Assembly (NCBI GenBank): GCA_027625915.1 | Contig: JANTQA010000063.1 | Coordinates: 7,583,501 to 7,647,500, forward strand | DNA: 64,000 bases | Source: Anaeramoeba flamelloides | Lineage: Eukaryota > Metamonada > Anaeramoebidae | Direction: 5' to 3' | Part shown: positions 1-11,269 of the stretch, piece after piece | Layout of the letters: each line of letters starts with the position of its first letter | How positions within the stretch are numbered: the first letter of the stretch is position 1 | Notes under the pieces: model-generated | What the model saw: only the letters and a program-made list of their open reading frames with translations | The model's database searches: none | What the model was told of the DNA's origin: nothing | Made by a program: the position numbers and the translations under genes

Positions 1-536
1 TTTCTTAGTTGTTGTTGTTGTTGTTGGTGTTTTTGTTTTTGAATTTGTTTCTGTTTGTTATTTGTTTTTTTTTTTTTTTCTTGTTGTTGTTGTTGTTGTT
101 GGTTTTGTTTCCATTGGGAAGAGGGAACTGTGGAAATTTTTTTGTTTTGTTTGTCTTCAATTTCTTTCCAAAATTGATGGTTTTGGTTTTGTAATTGCTT
201 TTGGTTTTGTGCTTGTTGTTGGACACTTCTAGGGTACGGAACCTGGAAATCAATTGGTAAGCTTCTTGAAAGGTAAAGTCTTTGTGGATTTTTAGGTTGT
301 TGATTAAGTACTAAATTACCTCTTTGGTTTTGTAGCTGTGTTTGGTTTTGTTGCTGTTGTTGTTGTTGTTGTTGTTGCTTTGGATTTGGGTTGGATCGAA
401 AATGGTCAATTTGTTGTGAGTGTAGCTGGTTTTGGTTTTGGTTTGGATTTTGGAGATATTGTTGTAATTGTGGATAATTAAGCTGTTGATGATTTGGGTA
501 AAATGATTGTGAGTTATTCCATTGTGATCTATTCAT
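1..536 (-). CDS. Gln/Asn-rich protein, N-terminal part (runs off the window)
   Basis: An open frame starts at an ATG at 536-534 and runs without a stop to position 1, giving 178 residues of an incomplete protein. It begins MNRSQWNNSQSFYPNHQQ, contains a run of about eleven Gln near residue 55, a second Gln run followed by Lys, and many N/Q pairs. A more mixed stretch (about residues 85-140, with RLYLSRSLP and FWKEIEDKQ) argues that it is a real protein rather than a microsatellite. There is no recognisable domain. Such Q/N-rich segments are common in transcriptional or RNA-binding proteins of AT-rich protists, but no function can be given. The ATG is the first after stops upstream. Splicing further downstream cannot be judged. 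Confidence 0.6.
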   Translation of the reverse strand, partial: MNRSQWNNSQSFYPNHQQLNYPQLQQYLQNPNQNQNQLHSQQIDHFRSNPNPKQQQQQQQQQQNQTQLQNQRGNLVLNQQPKNPQRLYLSRSLPIDFQVPYPRSVQQQAQNQKQLQNQNHQFWKEIEDKQNKKISTVPSSQWKQNQQQQQQQEKKKKTNNKQKQIQKQKHQQQQQQLR

Positions 537-1701
537 CTTTTTTTGTATTGGACAATAAAAAATGTTTCTGAAAATAAAAAATTTTAAAAATTGAAATTCA
601 ATTTTTTCGGTATTTCTAAGTATATTTTTAGAACATTGAACCCTTTCAATTTTGTCTATAAAAGTTGTTTTTAAAAAAATACGGACTGAAAGTTTGAGAA
701 AGTGTTATCAAAACTACTGATAAATTCTCATAAATCTCAAAAAAATTTTAGTTCAATTTCCTTTTTTAGAAATCTTCAAACTGTTTCTTATCAAACAGTA
801 CAAAAAATGTTTTGAAGAACAACTAATTTTACAGAGTTTCTTTATCAATTGACTTCAAAAAATGCCTAAATCAAAGCTTGATCATAGTAATTTCAAAAAG
901 GAAAATCAAGTACAAATTTCCAAACATAAATTGCAATTTATCAGTAAAAATCAAAAATTTGAATTAGGTTGTATTAATTCATAATTTAAAACTTTAAACC
1001 GACAATTTTTTAAAACAATTGGCAAGGATATGTTGTTTTAAATATTCTGATTTGCCTCAAACTATTTGTGTTACCCTACAAAAATTCTGCGATACTAACT
1101 TTGTTTGAAATATTTTCTATATTTTTGGTTTAAAAATGGGAAACAATTTACACTTTTTTTCCTTCTTTTTTTTTATTACAAAAAGAGTTTTCAAAGAAAT
1201 AGAATATCCTTTGAGATTTTTTTTTATTTATTTTTTGTTTCATTTATTTTGTCTGACTAGAATTACAGATTTAATTTGAACCGATAATCATAAACGAAAT
1301 AATATTTAAGAATGAATAAGTAATCTTTCAATTTGAAATTTTAGATCAATTAAAATTCCAAAACTAATGTTCTCTTTATTTAAAAATGATCCAAGGACAC
1401 AATTGAGAATCAAGAATTGGGGATAGGTTTAATGGGTGATCTATTTCAACAGTATTTTTAAGAACTCTTATTTATTTACTTTTTTCATGGTAAGGTGCAA
1501 GTGACCTAAAAATATTGTTGACTTTATTAAATAGCAAACTCAGAAAAAAATTTTACCTACTCTTGAAAATGATCGATGTAGTAAAAATCTAATGACTATA
1601 ATACCAAATTTATTTATAATTTTATTTTAAGAAATGAATTATTGTTTTTAAAACTTTGATCTATTTTCCTCATTTTTGAAAAGTTCAAAACTAAGACAAT
1701 T
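537..1701. other. AT-rich intergenic DNA
   Basis: Upstream region of the minus-strand Gln-rich gene. Reading both strands I see only A/T-rich sequence with short A and T runs, no open frame with balanced codon use, no RNA gene and no clear repeat. Confidence 0.5.
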
Positions 1702-1821
1702 TTATTTGTAAGAATCATAGTCGTATCTCTTCAGATCAATGCTATAAGAAATAGTTCTATTTCGACCACTCAAGGTTAAAATATAATTATCATCTTCTAA
1801 GTAATAATGATCATCTTCATT
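1702..1821 (-). other. Coding-like stretch, possible last exon or gene relic
   Basis: The minus strand reads from about 1821 to a TAA at 1704-1702 as a short balanced peptide containing EDDNYILTLSGRNRTISYS and ending KRYDYDSYK. Codon use (Asp, Arg, Gly, Ser) is unlike the surrounding A/T sequence. Possible AG acceptors lie just upstream, but I could not match the phase with another short frame at 2170-2225 (EYYGFFITELPHEKK). It could be a terminal exon of an unresolved gene or a decayed copy. No family was recognised. Confidence 0.2.
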
Positions 1822-2229
1822 AAGTGGTCATGTTTTTATTGGATAAATTCAACCAATTCAAAAAAAGGATATAAAATTGATCGATTTTGTAAATTTTTCT
1901 TTGTTATTGTTTTACTTTTTTTTGTTTTTCTTTTTTGCGAATTTTTTTTCTGTTTTTTTCTTTTTTTTTTTTTTTTCTTATTGTTTTTTATTCTCTTTCT
2001 ATTCCATGTTTGATTTCTATTTTATTTTTTTTTTTTTATTGTTTTTTTTTCTTTTTTTTAAAAGAACATCTAGAAAAAAAAAAAGATCTTCCAAAAGACA
2101 AATTATCACTAAGAAAATTAATACTATATATTGTCTTTTAAAACGAATTTAATTCTTATTAAATAATCTTGTTGTTAACTTTTTTTCATGGGGAAGTTCA
2201 GTAATAAAAAATCCATAATACTCTTTTCA

Positions 2230-2420
2230 AAAATTGTGACTCACTTTTTTTGAGATTTTTAATTTTTTTTAATTTTTAAAATATCAGGTTTTTATATATT
2301 AAGAATGATTCAAAAGCGAATTTTAAAAAAGATTTAATTATTAGTTATTCTTGAATACTCAAGGATATATATATATATATATATATTATCAATTTATTAT
2401 TGTAGGTGTATCACAATTTT
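2230..2420. repeat. Dispersed repeat, copy 1 (second copy at 45775-45975)
   Basis: About 190 bp sharing blocks such as TGACTCACTTT, AATATCAGGTTTTTAT and TCACAATTTTT in the same order with 45775-45975, which lies in an intron of the BEACH gene. It has no coding capacity. It is followed by a (TA)n run near 2370-2390 and a GT/TGTA-rich microsatellite at about 2435-2500. Confidence 0.45.
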
Positions 2421-2500
2421 TCAAATGATATTATATATGTATATATGTATGTTTGTTTGTGTGTTTATGTATTTATGTATGTGTGTGTGTGTGTTTTTAA
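2368..2500. repeat. TA and GT/TGTA microsatellites
   Basis: A run of TA dinucleotides (about 2369-2387) is followed after 50 bp by TATG/TTTG/TG-type tandem sequence ending in about seven TG units near 2480-2493. These are simple sequence repeats with no coding potential. Confidence 0.7.
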
Positions 2501-2849
2501 GTGTGTAATTTTTTTACAGTTAAAATTGTAAGAAAATAAAAAGAAATTCTGGTTTTTAGGTTTAACAGTTTAGGATACCAACTAAAAATAAACGAATAAA
2601 AGTTTAATTAATAATTTTTTGAAATGTGAAAAAAATTATAAAAAAAAAGATTTTACTTTTGAAAATCTTTAAAATTGTAAATTCTTTGCACAAGGAGAAA
2701 TAAATTATTTATTTTTCATATAATTATCTTTTTATTGATAAAGGTAAAAATTTTTTTCTTTTTTTTTAACTTTCTAGTTTTAACTTTTTTTCAATCAAAG
2801 AAACATATATTTTTTTTCAAATAACAATAATTATTTATAATTAAACTTT

Positions 2850-3460
2850 GTATACGAAATAAGAAACAGATAGAATCATATACATTAAAGTTTATTTGAT
2901 GTTCTATTGAATAAAACTAATAAATCAATGGATTTTCTTCCAATAACAATTCCAAAAATTTGGCTACCTATCTGGAAAAAAAAACTATGTTCATTTTGAG
3001 CTTAAAATGATGATAAAATAAAATTCCAATAGAAATCAATACATCCAGTTCCACTTTTAAGACACCAACTTTCAAAGTTATTTAAGGTACAGGAATAATC
3101 TCAAATTAAGGAAAAAAATTCAAATTCTAGTAAAATGATTTGTGGAAAAGAATTTTACAAAAAAGGTGCCTTAATTTAAGATTTTTCTCTACCTTAAATT
3201 TCTTTGAAAGTTGGTGCCTTAAGAGTGGAAATGGCTATTTCTATTCTCTACAATCATTTTCACTGTTTTAAGTGACATTATCATAGCAATTTTTTACCAA
3301 GTTAATATCTAACTTGTAATCAAAAAAAATTTCAAAAATAAAAAAAAAATAAAAATATGAAAAAGATTTGCTTCTGATATTAATTCAAATACTTTAAACA
3401 CATGTAATTTACTCATAATAAAGGTGGTCAATTTGACTGGGGAATGGTAAATATCATAGA
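2850..3460. repeat. Dispersed repeat, MITE-filled copy (empty copy at 32460-32960)
   Basis: The flanks of the MITE at 3042-3235 match 32460-32960. Shared blocks in order include AATAAAACTAATAAATCAAT, AATAAAATTCCAATAGAAAT and TCTCTACAATCATTTTCA, then a TTGACTGG block about 200 bp further on. The second copy lacks the MITE, so the pair acts as a filled and an empty site. No coding frame is seen. Confidence 0.55.
3042..3235. mobile_element. Palindromic MITE, copy 1 (TA target site)
   Basis: 194 bp fold-back element bounded by TA at 3040-3041 and 3236-3237. The left end reads CATCCAGTTCCACTTTTAAG and the right end is its imperfect inverted complement. Both arms repeat a TTAAGGCAC-type block. The inverted ends and TA duplication indicate mobilisation by a Tc1/mariner/pogo-type transposase. 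No open frame. Confidence 0.8.
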
Positions 3461-3804
3461 ATTATTGGTTTTTCAGTGACCTTCTGTTAGCTATGATTAG
3501 AGGATTAAAAGTAATAATTGAAATTCACTAATAATTATTATTTATAGATAAAAGGTTATTTTGAAGTATTTATACTTTAGATAAAATAAGTAAAGAAATA
3601 GTGCCAGTTTAGAATCTTTATTGTGTATTTATTAATTTTAAATCAAGAAGTTTGTTCTTGAAATAATAATTTTCATTTTAGTTTAAAAAATGTATAACTA
3701 TAAATTTTCTTTTTTATTATATAATGTTAAATTTGTCACAATTGCATTAATGGTATTATTAAAGAATGGTATGTAATTTTTGGCTATTTTTTATCCCAAT
3801 AATA

Positions 3805-4004
3805 CAGTCATTTTCACTTTTAAGGCACAAACTTTGAACGAAATTTAAGGCAAAAAAAAAATCTCAAATTAAGGCACAAAATTTGTACTTTTTTATTTTA
3901 AAACAATTTATTTTACTAGAATTTGAATTTTGTGCCTTAATTTGAGATTTTTATTGTACCTTAAATTTCGTTCAAAGTTTGTGCTTTAAAATTGGAACTG
4001 ACTG
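3805..4004. mobile_element. Palindromic MITE, copy 2 (best ends)
   Basis: About 200 bp between TA dinucleotides at 3803-3804 and 4005-4006. It starts CAGTCATTTTCACTTTTAAG and ends with the complement AATTGGAACTGACTG. Each arm carries three direct copies of TTAAGGCACAAA at roughly 27 bp spacing, and the arms meet at an AATTTGAAT centre. It is non-coding. Confidence 0.85.
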
Positions 4005-5236
4005 TACTTTTATAAATTATGAAAAAGAAGTATTATAAAATTTAAAAAAATATTTGTTTCTTAAAAATAAATTTTTTTTTTCAACTGTTGAAGCCTATAA
4101 AATGTGATATTTTATTGTTTTCACCATATTTATTAGACTGCTCCATATGAAAAAGATTTGTAATTTACTAAAGCCTATTTACTAAACCCTTTTATTACTT
4201 TTCAATAAAGATATCTAAAATTGAAATTCAGTAAAATCAAATAATAATTATTACCCAAAGTCATCCTTAGTCCATCAAAAAGAAAATCATACTGAATAAA
4301 ACATTTTTTTTAACCTTTATTCCCTTTATTTTATATATAATAAAAACTAAATATCTTTTATTCAAATAAATACACCAAAATATAACAAAAAGTTGGATTA
4401 AAAATAATATTATACAAAGTATCAACTTTTGCAAAGCATATTTTATTACAAAAATGATTCCTTTTTTCAAAAATATTTATTTTAAAGCTCTCGTACCAGT
4501 ATAAAAGTAAAAAAATTGCTTTATTTTTTTTTTTTTGTTATTTTTTTATTAACTTAACTTTTTTGGAATATCTTGAAGTTATAGTTTTGAACCAAGTATT
4601 TGGCTAAGTTGGTATTGTAATCATTTTTACATTTCAAGTAACCTTTTATTTCAGGTGTTTTTTGAAAAGATTGCAAAAAAAATGACAAAAAAAATGGACA
4701 TTTTTTGTTCTTATATTGTATTTGGGTTTTTAAACATCAATTGAATACTAATCAACAAAAAAGTAAAAAAGAAAAAAATCTCAAGATTCTGAAGGTGTAT
4801 AAATTAAGTTTTAGACTCGTTTTGTTTTATTTCTAATAGCAATTTTGAAGAAAATTCTTAATAGCGGTTTTCTAAATATTAAAAATTCCACAAAACATTA
4901 TCTTTTATTTGTATCCCAAAGAATACTATCACAAAGAAAAAATCAAAACTTCTTTTTGTTCTTTTTAAAAAAACAAAAAAAAAAAAAAAGCAGGTTTGAA
5001 GATCAAATAAAAATAAAAACAAATAATACACTATTTTTCTGAATAGGTAAAGGAATACTTTAAGATCTATGATAGTTTGGAAACAACTTAACCTAAATAA
5101 AAATAAAAAATATAATCAAAATAGTAAAAGTTAAAAATTAAATTTTATTAAGAAAAAAATAAAAATGAAATTTTGAAATTAAAATAATTAAAATATTCAA
5201 ATAAATTCAAATCATCTAACAAAGGATGACTATCGA
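4005..5236. other. AT-rich intergenic DNA
   Basis: Downstream of the minus-strand GTPase-BTB gene. Two open frames of 65-67 codons (4267-4470 minus, 4845-5042 plus) are Lys/Phe/Ile-rich, start at or near non-ATG codons and look like chance frames. No RNA gene or clear repeat is seen. Confidence 0.45.
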
Positions 5237-6418
5237 TTACATTATTGAACAGGCTTTTTTATTTTTGATTGAGAAGCGTTTGTTATTTAAGGAAGTTTGT
5301 GTGTTTAATTGGTAATAGTCAATTAGTTGCAAGAAATGGAAGGAATCCTTTTTGATTAGCTGTAGAGGCACTTCGTTTGTGTAGAAAAAGTGAATCAAAT
5401 TCTGAATGACGAGTGAAGATTTGTTGGAATAATCATTTACTTGGTTACAAGATTTTTTGCATGCAAGGAACAAGCCTCGGAAAAGGTCTGATCTTGCTGC
5501 GAGTATTAATTTGTGGGCCTTTATGTTTGTTTGCCCGATTTTTAACGTGAAGTCCTTGTTTTTGTTGTTTTCGTACAGGCACTTCAAATCGTCAAGCAAT
5601 TTTGTGACTCCTGAAAAGTTTTTGAAGTCAAGATTCAATTTTTCGCATATTTGGTTTATTTGCGGATAATTTGAATTCTTGGTGTACCCACAATAGATCC
5701 ATTTCAGAAAGTGTTTTGATTGCTCAGGCGAGATTGTCAACAACACCTTTTGAATCTTTTTCAATGAAATATTCAGTTTCGATTGTATGATTAATTTATG
5801 AACACCGATTTTTTCATCGTTTTGCAATTGGAAAGCATGGTCGCAGAACTCTTGCCTTTCAAACAAATTTTCAAAGTCTTGGATCAAATCGCTGTACCCG
5901 ATCCTTTCCTTCAGCACAATGAAATAGTGCAGGATGTTAACAAAGATGCTTTCCATTTTTTCCTTTGCTTCCAACGAGCACTCATAATACGGGCAATCGT
6001 AGGTCTGTGCCAGGTTTTGTCCTTCCTCGGCGCTCACAACTCGATTTTCGGATGTTTCAGGGCAATTGATCTTGTTGGCAAACAGCACATAGCGCTTCCT
6101 TTGCTCCCCATGAATTTGCAATTTTTCCATGATCTGCTGGGCCTTCGTAAAGGATTCCTTGCTTGTGACGCTGTACATCAAAATGAAATAAGAAAATTTC
6201 GAACAGTAGTGATCCACCAAGACGTCCGTTGGCTCTTGCCTTATAAAATCACGAATGCCCAAGAAATAGTCCTGATCACGGTACCCCAAAAGCATTTGGT
6301 ACGCCTTCTCCCATTCCTCATCGATTTCGCACAAAAACATATTTTGGAAACTTTTCTTGAGTGTTGTCTTGCCCACTTTGGAGTCTCCTAAAATCATAAT
6401 TTTATCATTTTCATTCAT
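5237..6418 (-). CDS. Ras-like GTPase domain fused to two BTB domains, CaaX tail
   Basis: 393-residue single-exon protein with RhoBTB-like order. The P-loop is GDSKVGKT (11-18). Where Ras has D57-T-A-G60-Q61, this protein has D57-F-I-R60-Q61, so the switch II glycine is lost. The base-recognition NKxD motif is NKIN (115-118) and G5 is CSLEAK (147-152). Two BTB/POZ-like segments follow, at about 185-270 (HKLIIQSKLN) and 285-375 (AHKLILAARSDLFRGLF). The C-terminus is CSIM, a CaaX prenylation box, so membrane attachment is likely. BTB domains usually recruit Cullin-3 ligases, so the protein may link a membrane-bound GTPase-like module to ubiquitination; that is inference. The altered G3 and G4 motifs suggest weak hydrolysis or an atypical nucleotide switch. 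Start is the first ATG. The gene is more G+C-rich than its flanks. Confidence 0.88.
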   Translation of the reverse strand: MNENDKIMILGDSKVGKTTLKKSFQNMFLCEIDEEWEKAYQMLLGYRDQDYFLGIRDFIRQEPTDVLVDHYCSKFSYFILMYSVTSKESFTKAQQIMEKLQIHGEQRKRYVLFANKINCPETSENRVVSAEEGQNLAQTYDCPYYECSLEAKEKMESIFVNILHYFIVLKERIGYSDLIQDFENLFERQEFCDHAFQLQNDEKIGVHKLIIQSKLNISLKKIQKVLLTISPEQSKHFLKWIYCGYTKNSNYPQINQICEKLNLDFKNFSGVTKLLDDLKCLYENNKNKDFTLKIGQTNIKAHKLILAARSDLFRGLFLACKKSCNQVNDYSNKSSLVIQNLIHFFYTNEVPLQLIKKDSFHFLQLIDYYQLNTQTSLNNKRFSIKNKKACSIM

Positions 6419-7503
6419 AGTTGTTGTCGCGTTTGATGTTTGTTTTTTTGTTGTTGAAAAGTAATAATTGGTTTAATTTCAAATCAAAATAGGTTGTATT
6501 TTTCTTTGTTTATGGTCGAAATTCAGCAATGTATTGAATTTTGGATTTTGTTGAAATGAAATAGTTTAGTCGTAGAATATCACAATCAATTTTTTATGTT
6601 TCGGTTTTTTGTGGTTTTCAAAAGTTTAGTGAATCGCAATTAAAAAATTTGATTGAAAAAAAAAAATGATTACTTTTTACTTTGAGAATTAGAAAATAAA
6701 TTTAATGGATCTGTACATTATTGAAAATCAAGAAAATAAGAACAAGACTACTTCCTTTAACAGTTTTTTTTCCATTATTTTCGTCTGGAAAATATTAATA
6801 CTTGAGAAAAATTTTTATGCAAAAGAATTTTCAACTTTGTTGAGAAAAATTTGTTTTACAGAAAACCATTTGATATACTGCAGTAATCAGAATATTATAA
6901 GAATTTTTTTTTTTTTTTTTTAAAATTCTCTCTTTGTCATTTGATTTGACTAATCTCTTAATTTTTCTTATTAAAGTCTCCCACCAAATAATGATATTTT
7001 CTCGATCGTTTTTTTGGGGGTGGAATTTTTTGAAAAATACAGTGTAACTTTTTAAAAAGCGTGGTAAAAAATATTATCCTTTTTAAAAATACAAAAGTTA
7101 AATTTTTCGATTTTTGAGTTCTCTTATAATCCCAACCAAAAACTGTTGATTGAGCTTCTTAGCCCGTAAGCTTTTATCATGAAGGACCATTTTGACTAAA
7201 TACAACAATTAAAATCTGGGAATTTTTGGATTTGCTGTTTTTGAAGAGTTGTCTATTTCTTTTAGATCTTTTATAACCATTAAAAAATCTTTTATGAAAG
7301 ATCAAGTGAAGAATTTCTTTAATTTTTTTGTAATGAGTAAACAATAATCAAGAGTTGATTTAAATTATCTTTGTCGACAGGCATATGTTGTAATTCCGAG
7401 ATTAAATGTACATTTTCGCAGAAGTTGGAATAAAAAGTTATCTTTGTTACAATTAACTATAAAAAGATGAAAAAAAAACAAAAATTATTTATTTTTTAGA
7501 TCG
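6419..7503. other. Intergenic DNA with a weak ORF and possible transposon 5' end
   Basis: Upstream of the GTPase-BTB gene. An ATG frame at 6705-6923 plus (72 codons) ends in a Phe run and is probably spurious. Near 7039 the sequence TACAGTGTAACTTTTTAAAAAGC resembles a Tc1/mariner-type end (TA then CAGT) and could be the left end of the transposon whose transposase begins at 7504. I found no good right-hand mate, so this is tentative. Confidence 0.3.
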
Positions 7504-8982
7504 ATGGAAAAGGATAAAGAAATAAGCATTGCTTTTGAAGTGTCAGACGAAGAAGATCCAATAACGCAAGATTTTCAGCCTTTAAATTCTTGTTCAAATT
7601 CTGATTCGGAGAGTTCAGATACAGAGACCTTTGTTGAAGACCATGTTCCCCAAAATGAAAAGCAAAATATTGACCGTGTAGATCAGAATGCGAGTGCAGA
7701 AGAAGTGACAAGTGACGACCATTATATTCTTTACACTGGTCCAGAAGAAGATGATGGTTTAGGCGAAAACGATCAAATTGTGAGTGTTGAAGAAGAGATG
7801 AGCCAAGATCCTCAAAATAATTTCTTTGGTGAAGAAGAAATTGAAAATTTATTGCAAAGTCGCTTATTCCAAATATTTGATCGTGCAACAATTGTAACTA
7901 ATAAGGAGATTAGAGAGAAGAATTTGGTTGTTGAGATCTTTAGCAGATACCCAAAATTGTTGTTGATCGAAAATACAATTGAAATGTTTGCATCTGCAAT
8001 TTGTGTCTGTGAGAGAAAAAATATTAAACCGTTTAATGAAAACTTTGTAAGATCAATGTTTAAAATTCAAAGGGGAAAGATTTACCGTGCAAAAAGGCAA
8101 TTTAATTTGGTATAGACGTTGGGAAATCTGGTAGGCCATGTTTATTGAACAGGGCGGAAGAAGAATTTATTGTTGAACGGCTGAAGATATTGGCTTTAAT
8201 TGGTTGGGCACCTACTTTAGATGAAACGGTCGATAAAGCGAATGAAATAATTGATTCTTGGTTACAAATTGATTACAACGTCCAAAGGCCATCTATTACT
8301 TCAACTATGTGGGTAAAGGAATTTGCTAAAAGAAATAATTTGAGGATAACAAAAAGTTCCCCGAGAGAATACCAAAGGATAATTGTTAGTGAAGATCTAA
8401 TTCGGCGGTTTTTTTATACTCTTAAAGAATTATTTATGGAAAAAGATTATGACTCTAATTTGGTATTTAATATGGACGAAACATCATTAAAATTGGATAA
8501 AAATTCTAAGCATTTGGTGGTTACTTTAGCAACAAAAAAAAAGGCGTTTAGGGCAAAAGAGCCAAATCAAAAACATATGAGTGCAGTTGTTACAATTTCT
8601 GCGAAGGGGTATCGTTTAAAGACTTTACTACTGCAGTCAGTTTCACTTTTAAGGCACAAACTTTCAACGAAATTTAAGGCACAAAAAAATCTCAAATTAA
8701 GGCACAAAATTTGGAATTTTTTTTTTACAATTTATTTTTACTAGAATTTGAATTTTGTTCCTTAATTTGAGATTTTTTTTGTGCCTTAAATTTTGTTAAA
8801 GTTTGTGCCTTAAAAGTGAAACTACTGTATTACAGATTAAATTTTCAATAGAAAGATTTGATTCGTTTTGTTTAGATTGTAGATCAACTAAGAAAAAGAA
8901 AAAGGTTGTAAAATATTTTTATTTTGATGAAATCTCACCTTCTGTAATTTCTTGGGAGTTTGTATTAATTAAAAAACATTGA
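7504..8982 (+). mobile_element. Broken pogo/Tigger-like DNA transposase
   Basis: Remnant of a DDE transposase. The first frame (7504-8115) has an acidic N-terminus and a first helix-turn-helix region. The reading frame then shifts near 8110, and the second frame carries GKSGRPCLLNRAEEEFIVER, the usual GRP linker of CENP-B/pogo proteins, then a second DNA-binding region (WVKEFAKRNNLRIT) and the first catalytic Asp in VFNMDETSLKLD. A MITE interrupts the frame at 8634-8827; the frame resumes at 8830 in phase and stops at 8982. The second and third acidic catalytic residues are absent, so the copy is truncated as well as frameshifted and interrupted, and cannot be active. Confidence 0.8.
8634..8827. 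mobile_element. Palindromic MITE, copy 3, inside the transposase
   Basis: 194 bp copy starting CAGTCAGTTTCACTTTTAAG and ending with the inverted end AAAAGTGAAACTACTG, followed by TA at 8828-8829. The base pair before the left end is TG instead of TA, probably a point change. Removing the element with one target copy leaves the transposase frame unshifted, which dates the MITE after the transposase copy. Confidence 0.85.
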
Positions 8983-9313
8983 AACTTTAAACTTATTTTC
9001 AAAATAAATAAAAAATCAATCAAATATTGTATCCTTGAAGATCTATCAAAACTGATCTTTTATTTAATTTGAATAAATTTATTAAATTTCTTGATGTTTA
9101 ACAGTTTATAAATAATATTTTTTCAAATATTCAAGTCTAGAAAATGAACATATTATTTTTAAAATCAGGTATTGGCGAATATCTATTTTTTTTTTTTGAA
9201 TTGTAAATTTGTATATGATTTATTTGTTTGAAAATCTTAAAAAATTGAGAAATTATGATAAATTATCGTGTGAATTTTAATTATTGATTCCTCATTAATA
9301 CACTGAAATAATT

Positions 9314-9355
9314 AAATTTTGTTGAAAGTTTGTGCCTTAAAAGTGCAACTGACTG
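9314..9355. mobile_element. Half MITE (right end only)
   Basis: The sequence GTTGAAAGTTTGTGCCTTAA followed by AAGTGCAACTGACTG and TA matches the right end of the palindromic MITE family, without a left arm. It is either a truncated MITE or the right end of a longer element with the same termini, 370 bp beyond the transposase remnant. Confidence 0.65.
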
Positions 9356-11269
9356 TACAGTTTTTCCTTTATGATATACAAATGACCAAAAATTCTACCA
9401 ATTTTTTTAATGATTTTGAAAATTTTTCCCTGATACAGAATTTTCAAAAATAAACTTTAAAACATCAAACCCATGTAAATTGATCAATTTGATCTAGATG
9501 TTTCAACCTCAATTTTATATTGTTATTGTTTATTAAAACCATTCAAATTGAATGAGTCGGATGAGTAAAAAACTCTTTTAATTTTATATGTTTTTCAAGA
9601 TTTGTAAAAGCTGCTATAATGATCTATATAAAATTAACTAATTTAATTTATCCCACAACTATTCTAATTTTAATAATTAGAAATTCTCTCATCATCCCAA
9701 AAAGTTATTTTGAATAAAAAAAATAACAATCCACAATTTGAAAAAAAAAAAAAAAATACAAAGACTAAGCAAATGACAAGGTTTGATCTAAAATATAAAC
9801 TAACGAAACCCTCATTGTATACATTTTATTTTTTATCATTTTTTTAACCTTGCCTGTAAAAAATTGTAATCATATCATTTAAATAATTTTGAGAAAATAT
9901 ATAGTGAATTTTTCTTGATATTTAATATTTTTCTATTACATGGAAAGAAATTTTTATTGGTTAATCTTGAATTCTCAATCAGATAATTGAAGTTATTGTA
10001 CACTTGGACTAAATTTACTACAATTAACAAAAAAATAAAATTTGAAAATTAAAAAAAAGATTTCTTTTAAGTATTTTTAAATTTTTAATCTTGATAAGCA
10101 AGATGAATTTCAATTCTTGAATGAATATTTTTGAATTTTGCTAACTCGATTAAAAAAATTGAAACTTTTAAGATTAAAATACATTTTCAAATTCATTCTT
10201 TTTCTCCTCTTAATATCCAAAAAAGTTGATTTGCTTGAATCAAAAATCTTTAGAATTTCAATTTTGAATGAAAAAAAACAGATAACAAGTTATTAAACAA
10301 TTAGATGAAACTCTCTATTTCAAAACTTCCTTTTTAGAGCCCATTTTTAAAAATTTGGGGCTTTTTCAAGTACTTACAATAAAAAACCGAAAAAAAAAAA
10401 TAAAAATTTCAATTCTACCCTAAATTATTAGAGTATAGACATACAAAGATCTCTGGTCAAGTAATAACCATTATAATTATGACTGAAAAAATAAGTATTT
10501 TCCAATTTTTACTTACGAGAATTGAGAAAAATACAATAATTTTTGATATTTTTTTTTTGAAAAAATCAATAACTGCTGATATTTGCATGAATTTGATTAA
10601 ATAAGTAATATATTTAACTTGATAATGTGATATTTAAAAAACCAGGATAGAAAGATGTTTTTTTCTTTTTCAAACAATACGGAAATTGTATGAGTTATTT
10701 TTCTTTTAAGTGGTGAAGAACTTTAATGATTAAACAATAATTCAAAAAAAATAATACAAAATAAAATTGAAAATATTCTTAAAATATTTTTCATTCTTTT
10801 TGAATTATGAAAGCTTGATGGATTTTAGAGTTTTTAATAATGGTTTTGGAAACAAGAGCAACCAAGTTAAAAAAGGTTTTCATCTCGAATATAACTTTTT
10901 TTAAAAAAATTATTTTCCTCATCTCTATAAACTCTCTTAATAAAGTATAAGTGTTAACTACAATAGATACAATATATCTTTGTTTTATAAAAAAAATATA
11001 TAATTACTGGTTAAAATTGATCTAGAGAAAATGTATGTTTCTTCTTTTCCTTTGCGTCTTCCTTTTTTAATATCGGCACTTTTTCAAACAAAAACTCACC
11101 ATTTAAATGAAAAAACAAAAAAAGAATTTAAAAAATTCAATAATACTCCAAATATATAGTGTGTATTTTAAGAAAGATCTTTTTTCAAAAAATACCAATA
11201 TAAATATTCCAAGAAATTTGGTTATTCTTTATGATTTTCAATGCTTGGCTTCTTTAAAAAAAAAAATAA

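Noticed and set aside
1807-2152. Phe-rich frames of 68-91 codons
   Set aside because: Products of T-runs, with no balanced codon use.
5457-6391. Open frames on the plus strand (70 and 197 codons) opposite the GTPase-BTB gene
   Set aside because: Shadows of the minus-strand gene. They have no domain, and the minus frame has P-loop, BTB and CaaX motifs.
6705-6923. 72-codon ATG frame upstream of the GTPase-BTB gene
   Set aside because: Ends in a Phe run. Composition is close to that of intergenic DNA.
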